This document shows, piece after piece, positions 47,009-58,802 of a stretch of 64,000 bases of DNA. The DNA comes from Baylisascaris procyonis (taxonomy: Eukaryota > Nematoda > Chromadorea > Rhabditida > Ascarididae). Numbering within the stretch: the first letter of the stretch is position 1; each line of letters begins with the position of its first letter. The position numbers and the translations under genes were made by a program. The notes below the pieces were generated by a model. The model searched no databases. It was not told the origin of the DNA and was given only the letters and a program-made list of their open reading frames with translations. Where the stretch lies: NCBI GenBank assembly GCA_037389465.1, contig JAZARR010000077.1, positions 62,001 through 126,000 on the forward strand, in the 5' to 3' direction.

Positions 47009-48527
47009 GCGCACTTATTTTCACTAGAATTGGCTTTTTGCAAGAAATTAGCGAACTCGATGATTTAAGTGACTCAATTCCTTAGCGAAAATTTAGCAAC
47101 GGTTTAAAAGATAATAACAAATTTAGAATTAAATCACCCCATCTCTCAATTTTAAGTTAATTGAATAACCGCTCAACGAACCATTGGCAATATTCATTCC
47201 GATCGCTACCGTAACCAATTAGTTGCGAACAATTTTTTCAGTGTTAGGATGCAGATTTATGAATAATTGAAAGGGGATATTTTTCATGCGGACACTGAAA
47301 TAAATAATTAAGGGGAAGTTGATTTAGAGAAATATAAATATAAATTTGTAAAATACTCTCAACTTCTTTAATGCATCACTTATAAAAATAAAAAAAACAA
47401 CAAAAAGATTGCCACTGAAACGTTTCATATTCTTTTGGAATTTTAAACAATATGAATATTTAAATCTTATTGTTGTGCTTACAAAAAAAAAAAAATTTTT
47501 TTTTTAAACACGGCATCATTGTTTTCCGTGGAATAAGGACATCTGCGCTTTTATGATATGTTTTTTTTTTTGTGGATAAATAGATAGACAGATGTGAGTT
47601 CGTATCTGTTAGATCGTATATCCGTCTCCATATTCGAAGTCGAATACACTAACAAATCCGGATTAAATTGCCAAAATGCCAAGTCTATTTGGCACGGCGG
47701 TTTTACGATATGGCGCAATACTTCCAAGCTCTTCTATGTCTCAGATTTTGACGTCCCTTTGATTTCATTGCAATCAAAGGTCTTCGTTTTGCAAAACACA
47801 TTCACTACATGGAAATTACATTTCGCTTAACTATGCTTTAGGTAGGAAATGAGAGGAGCGATGCTTTCTGACTTTAGTGCAGTGTTCCATACCAGTTCAT
47901 GTCATTGTTTTTTTTTTTTTTCGCTTAGGCATCAGATAGGTCTTGGAGAAACTCAGGTGGCCCATCGCTAGATTTCATAAATGGTTATTTCGGGGCATAA
48001 AAATGCCGGAGATGGATTATTGAAAGTTGGAGGTAAAGATGGCGGAAAGGCTAAATTCACTAGATGAGAACTTTGAGAATAATATGCGGAAAATGATATT
48101 TGTATGAAATAAAATAAACTAATCTATAAGAGCATAAACTTTATTCTGCCCTTCGAAATTTGTTGTTTCATTTATAAAAATGACTGAAAGATTCATATTT
48201 TTTGCTCGTTTTTTTTTTAAAGCTGAATAATGAGTGAGTGATCAACCAAGTAGATTATAACGGAATGTGAAAATGAATTCATTTTCGCATCAATTTTTTT
48301 CTCGTCCCATAATGAAGTTTCATTGACCGTATTGAGTAATTCGGATATATACGAATAAGGAAATAGCCTTTTTTTTACAATTGAAGACACAGAATACAAA
48401 AACGAATTTTTTACGGAAATATAGTGCTAAATGAATTTGATTAATTGATGTTGATGAGATTTTATTTTTATTTTACCAATAAAGTTGTCATTTTTTAGTG
48501 AAAATTTAATTGAACGCAACAGCTGCA

Positions 48528-48640
48528 TCTAATTTACATATTCTTAGACGATAATTAAAACGATAATCTAGTTTACATATTTATAAGCGATAATTAAAAC
48601 GATAATCTAATTTAAATATTTATAAGCGATAATAACGATT
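48528..48640 (+). repeat. tandem repeat of a ~40-bp unit, about 2.7 copies
   Basis: The unit runs AGCGATAATTAAAACGATAA then TCTAATTTACATATTTATA. The copies differ by a few substitutions, and the last is truncated after CGATAA. Confidence 0.85.
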
Positions 48641-48982
48641 TTGAAAAATATTATTGAATTGAAGTGCCCCATATAAGATTTATTTCTGAACGATTTACAA
48701 AAACAACAATAAAGTATATAAGCGAGAATGGTTAGAAAGATGCAAGTTTTTGAAAATATTGATTAAGGTGAATTAAAATATGAGTGGAATAAACAATGTG
48801 TCACCTGTGAAATTTCAATTATCGATAGTGTTGTTGATGGTAACAATCATTGAAATTGTGCAATAAACGAAATATTGTACGAAAGAGGTTAAGCGTAACA
48901 AGATGCGTGTATGCAAAACGAGGAGAGTCTGGTCGACGATCATATAACATAAATGCGAAAAGTGTGCTCAGGTGAAGTGAGT

Positions 48983-49147
48983 GGTTGCCAGGCAGCGCGG
49001 TCGCATTCGTTTCTCATACGTCGTTTCTAGATCCACACAAACTGGGAGACCGATTGCTGTCGTCGAGTTTAATCCGACGTGCAGAAGTAGTTGATCGTTT
49101 GGCTTGTATTCGCAACCTTAGTCCGTTATTTATGCGAAAGGATAGGT
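48983..49147 (+). CDS. possible unassigned exon
   Basis: Between a CCAG acceptor and a GATAG|GTATTT donor, one frame is open for about 54 codons (SHTSFLDPHKLGDRLLSSS, AEVVDRLACIRNLSPLF), and the stretch is richer in CG dinucleotides than its surroundings. A second plus frame is also open for part of it. No family was recognised. Confidence 0.25.
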
Positions 49148-49890
49148 ATTTTCGATTACGAAGGCATTTTTTCAATTTTCATAACCGTTGGTGGCAAAGA
49201 AATTTTTTTTTCGATGCGCTTATCACTAAAATCAAAAAACTTTTTATTCAAATTGTAACCTTTACTTTCATTTAAGAACGCAAAAAAGCATCGCGTTTAC
49301 CGATTATCGCTCTACGTTCGTTTATTAGTGCCAATATGAGTAATAAATAACGCTATAGTCGCTTTCTAACTACATATAAGGTAGAGCACTATGAATTTTT
49401 TAAATAGTGTTCTAACTTTAATGTAGTTCAAAAAGCGCCGAATGATATTTTTATTTTTGGTATCAGCTAGTACTTGCGATTCTAAAATAATCACATACAA
49501 TAAAAAATAATATTTATGTTTGAAATAATATATGCTGAAAGAAAATACCATTGAAATTATCGCTAAATAAGTTGTTATATCGTTGATATGAAAGTAGAGA
49601 CTCTAGCCGGAAGAAGAAAAGATATGCAAATAGGCTGCCTCATCAAGCAGTTTATAGGTTCGTTTTGTTTGTTGAAGCCAATATGTGAAAAATTCTTTTT
49701 TTTTTTTTTTTCATGCAACATCTTTATATCAATCAATACTGTTTTATTGAATTTTTTGATTATTTTATCACTTACAAATTTTGCCTATGTATTCAGCTTC
49801 AATGAAATTTAATAGGTATTTATATTTATCATAACTATCTGTGATGGCTAACAAATGCACACTAAATTATAGGCATATTCATTTGTATAT

Positions 49891-50585
49891 TTAATTATAG
49901 TTCAACAGATCGATTGTTTGTCCTTTGTCTTTGTCTTTATTGATCATTATCAACGCTTGAGTGGTATATGCTTGCGGATTCACATAGTTTGCTAACAATG
50001 CAAAACAGGCGCAGTGATAATGAGCTAAACATTGTGCTAATGAGGGAGAGCTGCAAATGCTGATATTTTTAGCCAAAAACTCAAGTACATCAGTCTGGGC
50101 ACAAATGGCAGAAATTGCGTGTATCATTAAGGATTCTCAAAAATCTGTTTTTTTTGTCCCCTCTTTTCGTAAAGCAAGTGATCTTGGAGGTGCTGCTGCA
50201 TTCCTAGCTATGGTTGCTAAATAGAGGAAGAAAGCTTAGTTTTGATCGCGGGATTGGAGTAACGCTTTGGTCAGCTTGATTTCCATTTGCCTTGGGAATG
50301 CGCCTGCAGATGTTTGGAGCCTATCATATACTCAGTATCCCATCTTTCTTGTCATATTGGATTAGAATCCGTTTGTTATAAGTGATAAATAGTTTTGTGG
50401 ATTATACTTACCATAGGAAAGTCCATTCAAACAGGTAGGTATTTGATGAGTATAGTACGAAATTGATTGATTGATGACAATTTTTGGGCATTCATTTGAA
50501 TTTAGGCGGCTAAAAAATAGTTCTTTTGCAAGCGGATACGATTTAGGTCTTTCTGAGTTATTATTATGGACTACTCCACAAAGAA
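49891..50585 (-). CDS. possible two-exon fragment ending in a stop, unidentified
   Basis: A minus-strand stretch, about 50576-50414, encodes NNNSERPKSYPLAKELFFSR and TCLNGLSY, and ends at a strong GTAAGTATAA donor. A second open stretch, about 50120-49891, follows a TTTTGAG acceptor in matching phase. It encodes MIHAISAICAQTDVLEFLA and QCLAHYHCACFALLANYV, then stops. Helical, Ala/Leu/Cys-rich character suggests a repeat-type alpha-helical protein, but nothing specific is recognised. Confidence 0.3.
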
Positions 50586-51051
50586 CCAATGGATTATCTT
50601 TTCGGAATTTTTCACGCTTCGGCAGATCTTTTTTATTGAAAGTTTTTTTTTTTTTTGCTGTTCGTTATCGAAATCATTTTATAGAATGACAGCAGTTCAT
50701 TCATTGAATAACAAATAAATCAAACCATTCTTCTTGATTTTCGATGATCGGTTGAATTGTATCATTCAACAAATTTCCCTTTTCTATACTGCAGCTCTAA
50801 TATACTCTAAATAGCTTTTCATCCTTTTATATGTACTTCTGTAGGTGTTAACTGACTACGAAAAAATAAGCAAATAACAGTTTTTGAGCGCTCGGCGGCA
50901 GAATATAATGTCTACCTTAAAAATAGTTTATAAAAATTTAGAATTCCTAAAGCGTTTGACTACTGTCAAGCAAATAATACACGTTTTCGTAAGGTACGTA
51001 TGTAATTAGAGAAGCGCGATAGGCAACAACGCACCCAGCCATCGAGGTCAT

Positions 51052-51122
51052 TTAGAAATTCTGTTATGAAATCATTGAAGACATCGTTGAGATGCGGGCA
51101 ACTCCTTCACGCTCATTCAAAG
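51052..51122 (+). CDS. possible small unassigned exon
   Basis: A TCATTTAG acceptor and an AAAG|GTAATC donor bound a 70-base open stretch reading KFCYEIIEDIVEMRATPSRS in one frame. Splice sites are good, but there is no homology I know of. A second frame is also open. Confidence 0.2.
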
Positions 51123-51157
51123 GTAATCACAGGAAATGTGACAGCCAGCTGCACTCA

Positions 51158-51200
51158 GTTCTAATCGCTGCTATGCAACCGTTCTAATCGCTGCTATGGC
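51158..51200 (+). repeat. short direct duplication
   Basis: GTTCTAATCGCTGCTATG occurs twice, 23 bases apart start to start, with a degenerate third beginning (GTTCTAGTTACTG). Confidence 0.85.
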
Positions 51201-51328
51201 GTTCTAGTTACTGTTTACTTGAGCTAATCGAACAACATTCGGATATCAATAAGCCATAATCCTCTTTCGCTGTTGAAACAATTTTTCACGTCAATGTGGA
51301 AGCATTTTAAATGTTTTTCTATATCTCG

Positions 51329-51384
51329 TTCCGGTTCCGGAAAACTTTAAATTTTTTCCATATTTTCTTCCGGTTCCGGAAAAC
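51329..51384 (+). repeat. direct repeat of TTCCGGTTCCGGAAAAC
   Basis: Two 17-base copies 39 bases apart. Each contains a TTCCGG/CCGGAA palindromic element of ETS-site type. Confidence 0.8.
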
Positions 51385-53372
51385 CTTCAACGGCCGATGA
51401 CAACTAGGGAGAAGCTCCTGACTTGATGTGGAATCTAGAAAGTTTCTATACGCTTTCTTCCTATTAATATCTCAATTTATAAAGGTGTTTCCATGCAATT
51501 GCAATAGAAGCTTAAGGTGTATATTGCATATCGCAAAACCTTTAAAGGTGAATTGCAATTTCGAGCTGGAACTAAATCTTCAAATTTTAATGACCTATTG
51601 GCTAGGCTAGGAACTTAAAGTTTTATCGAAACATCGTTGAAAACGGTTAAATCGTTTATTGTTTTGATCAGTGAATAGTGTATGAGCGATGGAATCGATT
51701 TTGATCAAAAAATAGATAGTAGGTTATTGGATGGCGATGCAGTCCACTTGTTGTATTGATCGAAGAGTACTCCTCGATGGCGCTGTATGGCACCCGAAGT
51801 GACACTGCCTATCGCACATACAATAGCAATAATTCACACACACACACCTACCTCCATGCGTTTCATCTACTTAACCCACCGCAGTGAGCATTCACTCATT
51901 CAGAGCATTCCCTCATACAATAATGCATCATCCCATTATCTTCGTTCATACTGTTGCCTTACTTTTATTTCGAGGAGCACCTTTTTCTTCTATTTTATAC
52001 TTTTTATTAACGAATCATCTATATTATTTTATTCAGAACGTAAAATAGTAGTGATACAGCCTTTTACGTTATTAATCTCCGATGAGTTCTTTCATTTTCA
52101 TCGTTGGAGTCATTTTCTTTTTGCGTCTCTTCTTATATACCATCTTTTTCCGTTCGAATCGTTCATATCTACGAAATCATTCAAAAAAATTTTCTTATCT
52201 CTACATCATTTAACACTAACCATATAAATTTATTTTACACTATTATTGTCATTGTGTATTTCAATAAGTGCATCATCTAATAAGCAAATATTAATGCGTT
52301 CTAATTTAAAAAGTTTTATGCTACAAAACATGTGCTAAGAATTGTGCATCCTAGCGCGAATGATACTCGTTATATACTCCTTTCTCCTTTCCCTATGCCG
52401 CATCCTTCTTACCAGAACAAGTAATCACTTTACAATGCATAAGTTGGGTCTTTGCAAAACGTTTTTGCAAATGCTATAAACAACGAGGGGGGAATTTTGC
52501 TTCTCATGAACACAATAAGATTTAGTTGAGGCACAATCTTCGTCAACGCTATGGAGAAAATTATAAGGGAATTGAGAAGGGGGTAGGTGAAGGATGCTTA
52601 AATCATAAAGCAGATATATTTTTGAGACCTTTCGTAAATAAAAGTAAGAATAATTCAAATTACTTGATCGGATTTCAAAAAAATCAAAACATTCGACGAT
52701 TTTATAACATTCAATCATTTTTCAAATTGGCGTTCGAATTGATGAATACCAAATAGCGTGAAAAAATTCAAAATCAAACGTTAATCGCTATACACAATGG
52801 CAATTGATGTTATGCCTTTGCGCTCATAAATCAGAAAATTTCACCTATATAAGTCGAGTTCCAATCATCGTTTAATAGTGGAGATGTGATTAGTGATGTT
52901 TAAAATAGACTCAATAATATCCATCTATGCCATTTTTTAGATAGCTGCAAATGAGAGCGAACTCAATAAACCCTCTAAAATCTGTGTTGAATGGTGTTGT
53001 TATAACTTCCGGCTTCAATAGCTATCCAGGTGTCAGTACGTGCTCTTAAACGTATAAATATGAGCGCTCATTTGTTGCGATTAATTTTAGCGCGATAAAC
53101 CTTTTTTCTGCATTGATTGCCTCTTTTATTAGTGAAGTCATAAACCATGCGAACATCTTCCCGAATAAATAATTCAAAACATATCAAACTTGGCTAAATA
53201 TTATGGCTAGTAAAATCATTAATGCTATTGCATACGTATAATTTAAATTTGAGTAAACTGTAAATAAGGCCAATAGGCGATTAAAAACTTTTATTATAGA
53301 ATTGAGGCGTTGTATAATTCAAAAAAAAAAAAAAAAAAAAATTCACTTGAATAGGTTGAATAGGTAAAGTAG

Positions 53373-53421
53373 AAATTCCGGAATTCTGCAATTTTCTATT
53401 CCGGAATTCCGGAATTCTAAA
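53373..53421 (+). repeat. cluster of TTCCGGAATTC palindromes
   Basis: ATTCCGGAATTC appears three times in under 50 bases, adjacent copies overlapping. Confidence 0.8.
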
Positions 53422-53584
53422 TCTGCATTTTCACGCATTTATTGCCCACCCAAATCTTTCATTGCTACTTTTGATTCTCAGAAATGTCTCTCTGTTTATG
53501 TAATATATAATATAGAAATAATTTCCTCACAAATCTCATCGATTGCTATTTACATTTTTCTTCATTCGTCGAGATGGATAAGTG

Positions 53585-53600
53585 GGAGGGGGGGGGGGGG
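53585..53600 (+). repeat. poly-G tract
   Basis: A guanine run within a short purine-rich stretch. Confidence 0.85.
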
Positions 53601-53654
53601 AAGGAGGAGAGGGGGAGGTTGCTTGAAATTATCCACAAATTTGAGATAGTCTAA

Positions 53655-53681
53655 TTTTTATTTATTTATTTATTTATTTAC
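53655..53681 (+). repeat. (TTTA)n microsatellite
   Basis: About seven TTTA units. Confidence 0.9.
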
Positions 53682-54103
53682 TTTTTTGGTATCAAATTAC
53701 GCCATTATATGGAGACGATAAGAAATTATTTGCTTTTGTTCATATTAACGAGAAAAAGAATTCAAAAATTAAAATTTATCGATGAATAAGAAAATAAAAT
53801 GTCATCAAATTAGTTGACATAGATGTCAGTTCAATTGTTTAGAGTTGAATCTATTTGTGGATTCGTCGTATCTTTTTTATAGTGACACAGAATATTCGCA
53901 GTCTGATTCGATCCATAGCCGAAATCGTTCTTTGTCCATTTCCGTCGCCAAGCGTATATGAAGCAGCACTTATTTTAACAAACTGTCCGGTTAATTGATG
54001 TTTCCGGTTCGATTTACGTTGAATATTTCCTGTTTTAGCAGCGGAAAGACGGATTATATTGCAACAATTCGTTAAAGTTTGCCATTCGACGAGGAAATAT
54101 GTG

Positions 54104-54125
54104 TTTTTTTTTTTTTTTTTTTTTT
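54104..54125 (+). repeat. poly-T tract
   Basis: Twenty-two consecutive T, one of many T-runs on this strand in the right half. Confidence 0.95.
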
Positions 54126-55578
54126 GATTGTGTTGATTAACAACTTTTAAATGGTACTTAGCCTATCGATATATCAATGATGTTTTAATTAAAAAATGCC
54201 AAATTTCGGTGTTGTTGATTTTTACAGTGCATTTATTCTCGTTCTGACTGTTTTGATAAGGATGCATTCTCACAATGATATTGTCACCCATCGAATCTAT
54301 CAATGATTCGTGCGTTTCGTATGGTTTTTTTTTTTCAATCCATGTTCTCGTTTTAGCGAATAAAGTTGAGCGTGCTTAAAAAGCATCTTGCCTTGTAACG
54401 AATATCGGTGTGGCAGTAACGGAAGTTTTTTTTTTGAAGGAAATTGGAGGAAGACTGGTCGTAGAAGAATCTGATCGTCACGTCGCCACAGGGAACCGGA
54501 CGACGCGTGTAGTGCATGTTCGAACTCGACGTCTTCGTACAAATCGATGGCCAAATTCTTCGAATCGATCGGAGAGCTGGTTGGTTTCCGCCTTCATTTC
54601 TATTTCTCAGTGGTGTCATAGGGCACGGAAGAGGGGACGAGGGAATAAAAAGACTCATCGGGTGTTGAAAAATGTCTAGATGTGTTTCTCAGGATGTCTA
54701 ATCAGGTACTTTAAGCAGCACTGGGTAATTATCATTCAGCATTCTTTAACATGGGACTTTTTTTATTTCTTTTGTGATAAAATATTGCTCGCTAATGCTA
54801 ATTTAAAATTCCAATGTTCTCTCTCCACATCAGGCGGGTCCTGTTTCTGCCGTCGTCTATTTAATGGATGGGATATAATTTTCCAATAATAGTACCATTG
54901 ATTGGTGGTTGTTATTTATTGGTACTTAGTATTCTTTGGTATCACCACTGAGAGAGCTCAAGGCGATTATCTAAGGCGTAATTTCACTGAAATTTAGTAA
55001 TTTATTTTTGGTAAGATTGCACTGAGTACTATTGATGAAAGCAATGTATGATAATAATGAGATCAGCGTTTATATTCCTCAATAAGTGATTATTATCTAA
55101 CATTAGATCGTTTTTTATTACTTTATTAGTTTTTTTTTTGCTTTTTTATTCGTTAACGTTGGAATAGTTTGCAATATATCGATACCTGAAGTACTTATCG
55201 TCTAGCTGATATAATTCTCTTGAATTGTTTATCATGTATTCGATGTTATTTTATCGAGTTTATTCTTAGATCGTTACGTATTTAAATTAAAATGAAAATT
55301 TTGCAGGAAATTTTTCCTAAAATTTCATCAAAGTTTGCTTGAAATTGAAGAATATTTTTAGAGATAGAATTTTTCAACTCTAAAGAGTTGCATTACTTAG
55401 TAGAGATTCTCTTTGATTTGATTCTTCAAATATACATAATTTTCCAACAACATTTTATTGCTCCACTATCTTTTCCATTTGTTTATATGCTTTAGTGATA
55501 TTCTGTGCCAAGCACATAGTTCTGCCTATGCTATACTATACGAAGCAGGAAGCAGCTAGCCATAAAACACCATAATTA

Positions 55579-55603
55579 GAAAATAAGATGATTTGTAAAA
55601 GTG
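55579..55603 (+). repeat. left target-site duplication of the foldback element
   Basis: A 25-base sequence, GAAAATAAGATG followed by ATTTGTAAAAGTG, repeated at 56226-56250 with a single A-to-G change. Confidence 0.85.
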
Positions 55604-56225
55604 TTTTTTTTTTGTTGTTTTATTTATTTTATTTACTTTAATCGACAAAGCATTCATCTCGAATAGATGTCTCTTCATATCGCTTCTACTTCCGCTTAAG
55701 TGAAGTTATAAGGTAGCATGAAGGTTAGCGCTTAGGCTCGTCTCCTGCCCATCAGATACTGACGAGTCGATTCATCGTTGTTCCTTCTGACTTGCTCCAC
55801 AGCCTGCGTCTCTATGAGGCCCTTGGTTGGAGTGACTCGGCAGGATGAAGCCAAAGAGTTTGATCGGAGCCCTCTTTAAACCGATCGCGCAGTAAGTAAT
55901 ACCAAACGATGAATTCATCGTTTTGCCTTGTCCACTGCGCGGTCGGTTGTGAAGCTCTGACCAGTATCATTGGCTCCGCTCAGCCGAGCAACCTCGCCCA
56001 GCACTCTCATCGGGACAAGGGCGACGGAACAAATCCCGACAATCTTAGGAGGAATGACGATGAATCGGCTTGTCAGCATCCGACGGGCAGGAGACGACCC
56101 TAAGCCCTAACCTTCACACTACCTTATAACTTCACTTAAGTGGAAGTAGAAGCCATATGAAGAGACATCTATTCGTAATGGATGCTCTGTTCATTGAAAT
56201 AAATAAAGAAGTAAATAAATAAAAA
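55604..56225. mobile_element. near-palindromic foldback insertion flanked by 25-bp direct repeats
   Basis: Left arm and right arm are inverted copies. About 110 outer bases (near 55655-55765 and 56070-56178) match at roughly nine in ten positions, including ACTTAAGTGAAGTTATAAGG. The arms continue, more diverged, to a perfect 20-base palindrome AAACGATGAATTCATCGTTT at 55904-55923, exactly in the middle of the element. The left end is T-rich and the right end A-rich (AATAAATAAA). The flanks 55579-55603 and 56226-56250 are the same 25 bases with one mismatch, as a target-site duplication would be. The interior is visibly richer in G and C than the surrounding DNA. Long duplications and A-rich ends fit retroposition (LINE-mediated) better than a DNA transposon. 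A transcript would fold into a long hairpin. It has no transposase and no convincing ORF. Confidence 0.85.
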
Positions 56226-56250
56226 GAAAATAAGGTGATTTGTAAAAGTG
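56226..56250 (+). repeat. right target-site duplication of the foldback element
   Basis: The partner of 55579-55603; 24 of 25 bases are identical. Confidence 0.85.
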
Positions 56251-57954
56251 GAATAGGAACGTCAGAGGTAAACGTATAAAAAAATCGATTTGCGATTTCA
56301 TAAATCTTTTCAAGGCGTTTCATCCTTTCCCATCGAAATATTTCTCATCGTTTAGAGTTTCCTAAGTGTTTTATTTTTTATATTCCAATCACAAATGATT
56401 TACTATGCGCCTAAGAAACATCGCCGATAGTTTCTATCTTCGTTCATTTTCATTTCCATTCGTGAGCAGATTTTAGGCACTATCATCCTCCCGGATTCTC
56501 TTTTTTTATTTGATAGAACTGCGATTTCCTGCGAAGTTTTATTTATGTTCCTACTCTTTGGACGGTAGAATGTGAAGACGTAAAGGATTAGAAGCATCGG
56601 AATCATCAAGAAATTTTTGTATTTAGTCCAATTTTAAAAAGTTTTCTATAAAAATGGGCATTTTATCCAACGATTTGAGCGGATCAAATTCTGAATGTTC
56701 CACTTTATAATGGCACTTATACAGAAGTGAGGCAACCTCTCCTTCCCCTTAGGCATTTTCGGTGATTCACCCTCTCTAATCACACGAACGCAATAGGTCG
56801 ATATTTCAAATATCATCAGGCTTTCTTTGTGGTTATAATCTACTCTTATTCAATTCTGCCGTATTTTCTGCATAAAATAGTAATTTATGCTATTGGTTAT
56901 CTTTTTTTTTTCGAACTTATATTTCCTTATAGGCACATCGTTTTGGGTTCTTTTTTTTTTTTTATGAAATTCTCCAATTCGTAGAACTTCTACACTTCAT
57001 TTTGACTCATTTAGTTGGTTATTTTCAACTTTTTTTCCACTAAAAAGAGATTTAACTTGATGGCTAAAAGGTGCAATTAGAAGATCTAAATCTTAAAGCT
57101 ATAGGGTATATTTTATAAGTAATAATGCGATTCTATTTATTTCTCAATAGATTATCTCAAGTAAGACAGAGAACAAATTATCTCGAATGTAACCATATTC
57201 ATCTTTTTTTTCTTAAAAAAGTAGAAACTTTTCTTAGTAACTTTCAGATTTATTTTGTATAAAGTAATCTTTGAAGATTTGACGAAATACGCTAGAAGCA
57301 TCGTTTTCGATGAGTTATAGAAGTTGGAAGAAATTGGGCAACCGTTGACTTAAAATCATTTCGAGAGTACCAAATAAGATCTAAAAATGGCTTTGTAATG
57401 GTATTAAGTCAGTTATTGAACTATTTTGAACTCAAATGATACCAATAATCATGCATTCGCATAAGGAGAACAATAGAAAATAATAAAGTATATGCGAATC
57501 TTTTATCGTTCTGTTATCTGTGACTAGATATTTTTGAAGGTGTACAATGCAGTCCACTTTCGCTGTTCCGAAATTATAGGAATGGTAGTACCTTTTGAAT
57601 TTTTGAAATTTTTGAAAAAAAAATTTTTTTTCTTCTAAGAGCAAAAAAAACTCGAAAAAAAAATTTTTTTTTTTTGAAATTTTGCCATTACCTTTTTGAA
57701 TGATCTCAGCGCTCATACTTAAAAGATGCCTATTGCATTCGGCATCTAATTCTTCATTAGTTTAAAGTGTGAATTTATGAGATTAGCATAAAAGATACTG
57801 TAAAATTTAGCAATGACGAAGAATGCATTAAGAGCAATTGTGTAAATTATCAAATAATTTACAATTGTGTAAAACTCATAGACGTCTTCTATTACGAAAA
57901 AAAAAAATTAGACACAACTGATTTATATATCCATACCTCCCTCCTATTACCTTT

Positions 57955-58150
57955 CTTAGCTTTCCCTCTTTCCCTTCTCTATCTCTCCCTTCTCTCTCTC
58001 CCTTCTCTCTCTCCGTTCTCTCTCTCCGTTCTCTCTCCCTTCTCTCTCTCCCTTCTCTCTCTCCCTTCTCTCTCTCCCTTCTCTCTCTCCCTTCTCTCTC
58101 TTCCTCCTTTCTCTCCCTTCTCTCTCTCCCTTCTCTCTCCTCTTCCTCTT
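57955..58150 (+). repeat. pyrimidine-only minisatellite (CCCTTCTCTCTCT)n
   Basis: About 195 bases of C and T with a repeating unit of ten to thirteen bases and a few CCG variants. The open frame on its minus strand (Arg/Glu/Gly/Lys only) is an artefact of the repeat. Confidence 0.95.
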
Positions 58151-58768
58151 TCCTAGTTTATTTTCTCTTTCTTGAGCGAATGCTAATGTTACATACAAGC
58201 ATTGGAGTGTGCTATTCCAATCGTAATAGGGGAGGGGACATAGCAGACGAACGACACGTTGATATTCAATCGTCAATCTCCTATTCACATCTCATTCGAT
58301 GGATGCAAATATAATCGTCATAGAAACAGCTCACTATAATCCATCATTTCGACCATATCGTAATATACTCTCGTAATGTAAAAAAAATTCATTAAAAAAA
58401 TCATCGAAAAGATTCGATAACATTTTTGCATATGAATAAAATTTTTCCACACATTTGAAAGAGTTTAAATTTAAGCTCGATCGTAATTTTCAGCATCAAG
58501 TTTGAAATGTAACAATTGTTGATTCAATTCATACGTATTGCGTTCGATTTAGTCGAATAATTGAGGCATTCTTTTTGATGCCTTCCTTCATTGATGAAAG
58601 ACATTTCGGTGATATTTCAACTCATTCCTTTAAAGAAAAGAAATCAGTTGTTGATTGATATCACATGAAATAGCGGCATATTTTTTATCGAGAGTTTAAA
58701 TTTAGTGACTTATCTGGAATTGGTTTGAATAAAATATTTTAATTTGAAAATAAATTAAATCGATAAAA

Positions 58769-58771
58769 TTA

Positions 58772-58794
<23 letters not shown>
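58769..58794. repeat. (AT)n microsatellite
   Basis: Thirteen AT units followed by poly-T. Confidence 0.95.

Positions 58795-58802
<8 letters not shown>

Noticed and set aside
51787..52227. 146-codon plus-strand ORF
   Set aside because: Ser/Phe/Ile/His-rich low-complexity translation of T-rich DNA, without motif or splice context.
54300..54679. Overlapping ORFs on both strands in a CpG-containing stretch near 54.5 kb
   Set aside because: Several frames on both strands are open together, none shows a recognisable motif, and no consistent splice-bounded exon could be chosen.
55909..56103. Protein-coding gene inside the foldback element
   Set aside because: The frame spans the palindrome centre and right arm and has no counterpart motif; open frames arise from the GC-richer inverted arms.
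57956..58288. 110-codon minus-strand ORF of Arg/Glu/Lys/Gly
   Set aside because: It is made entirely by the CCCTTCTCTCT minisatellite and has no gene context.
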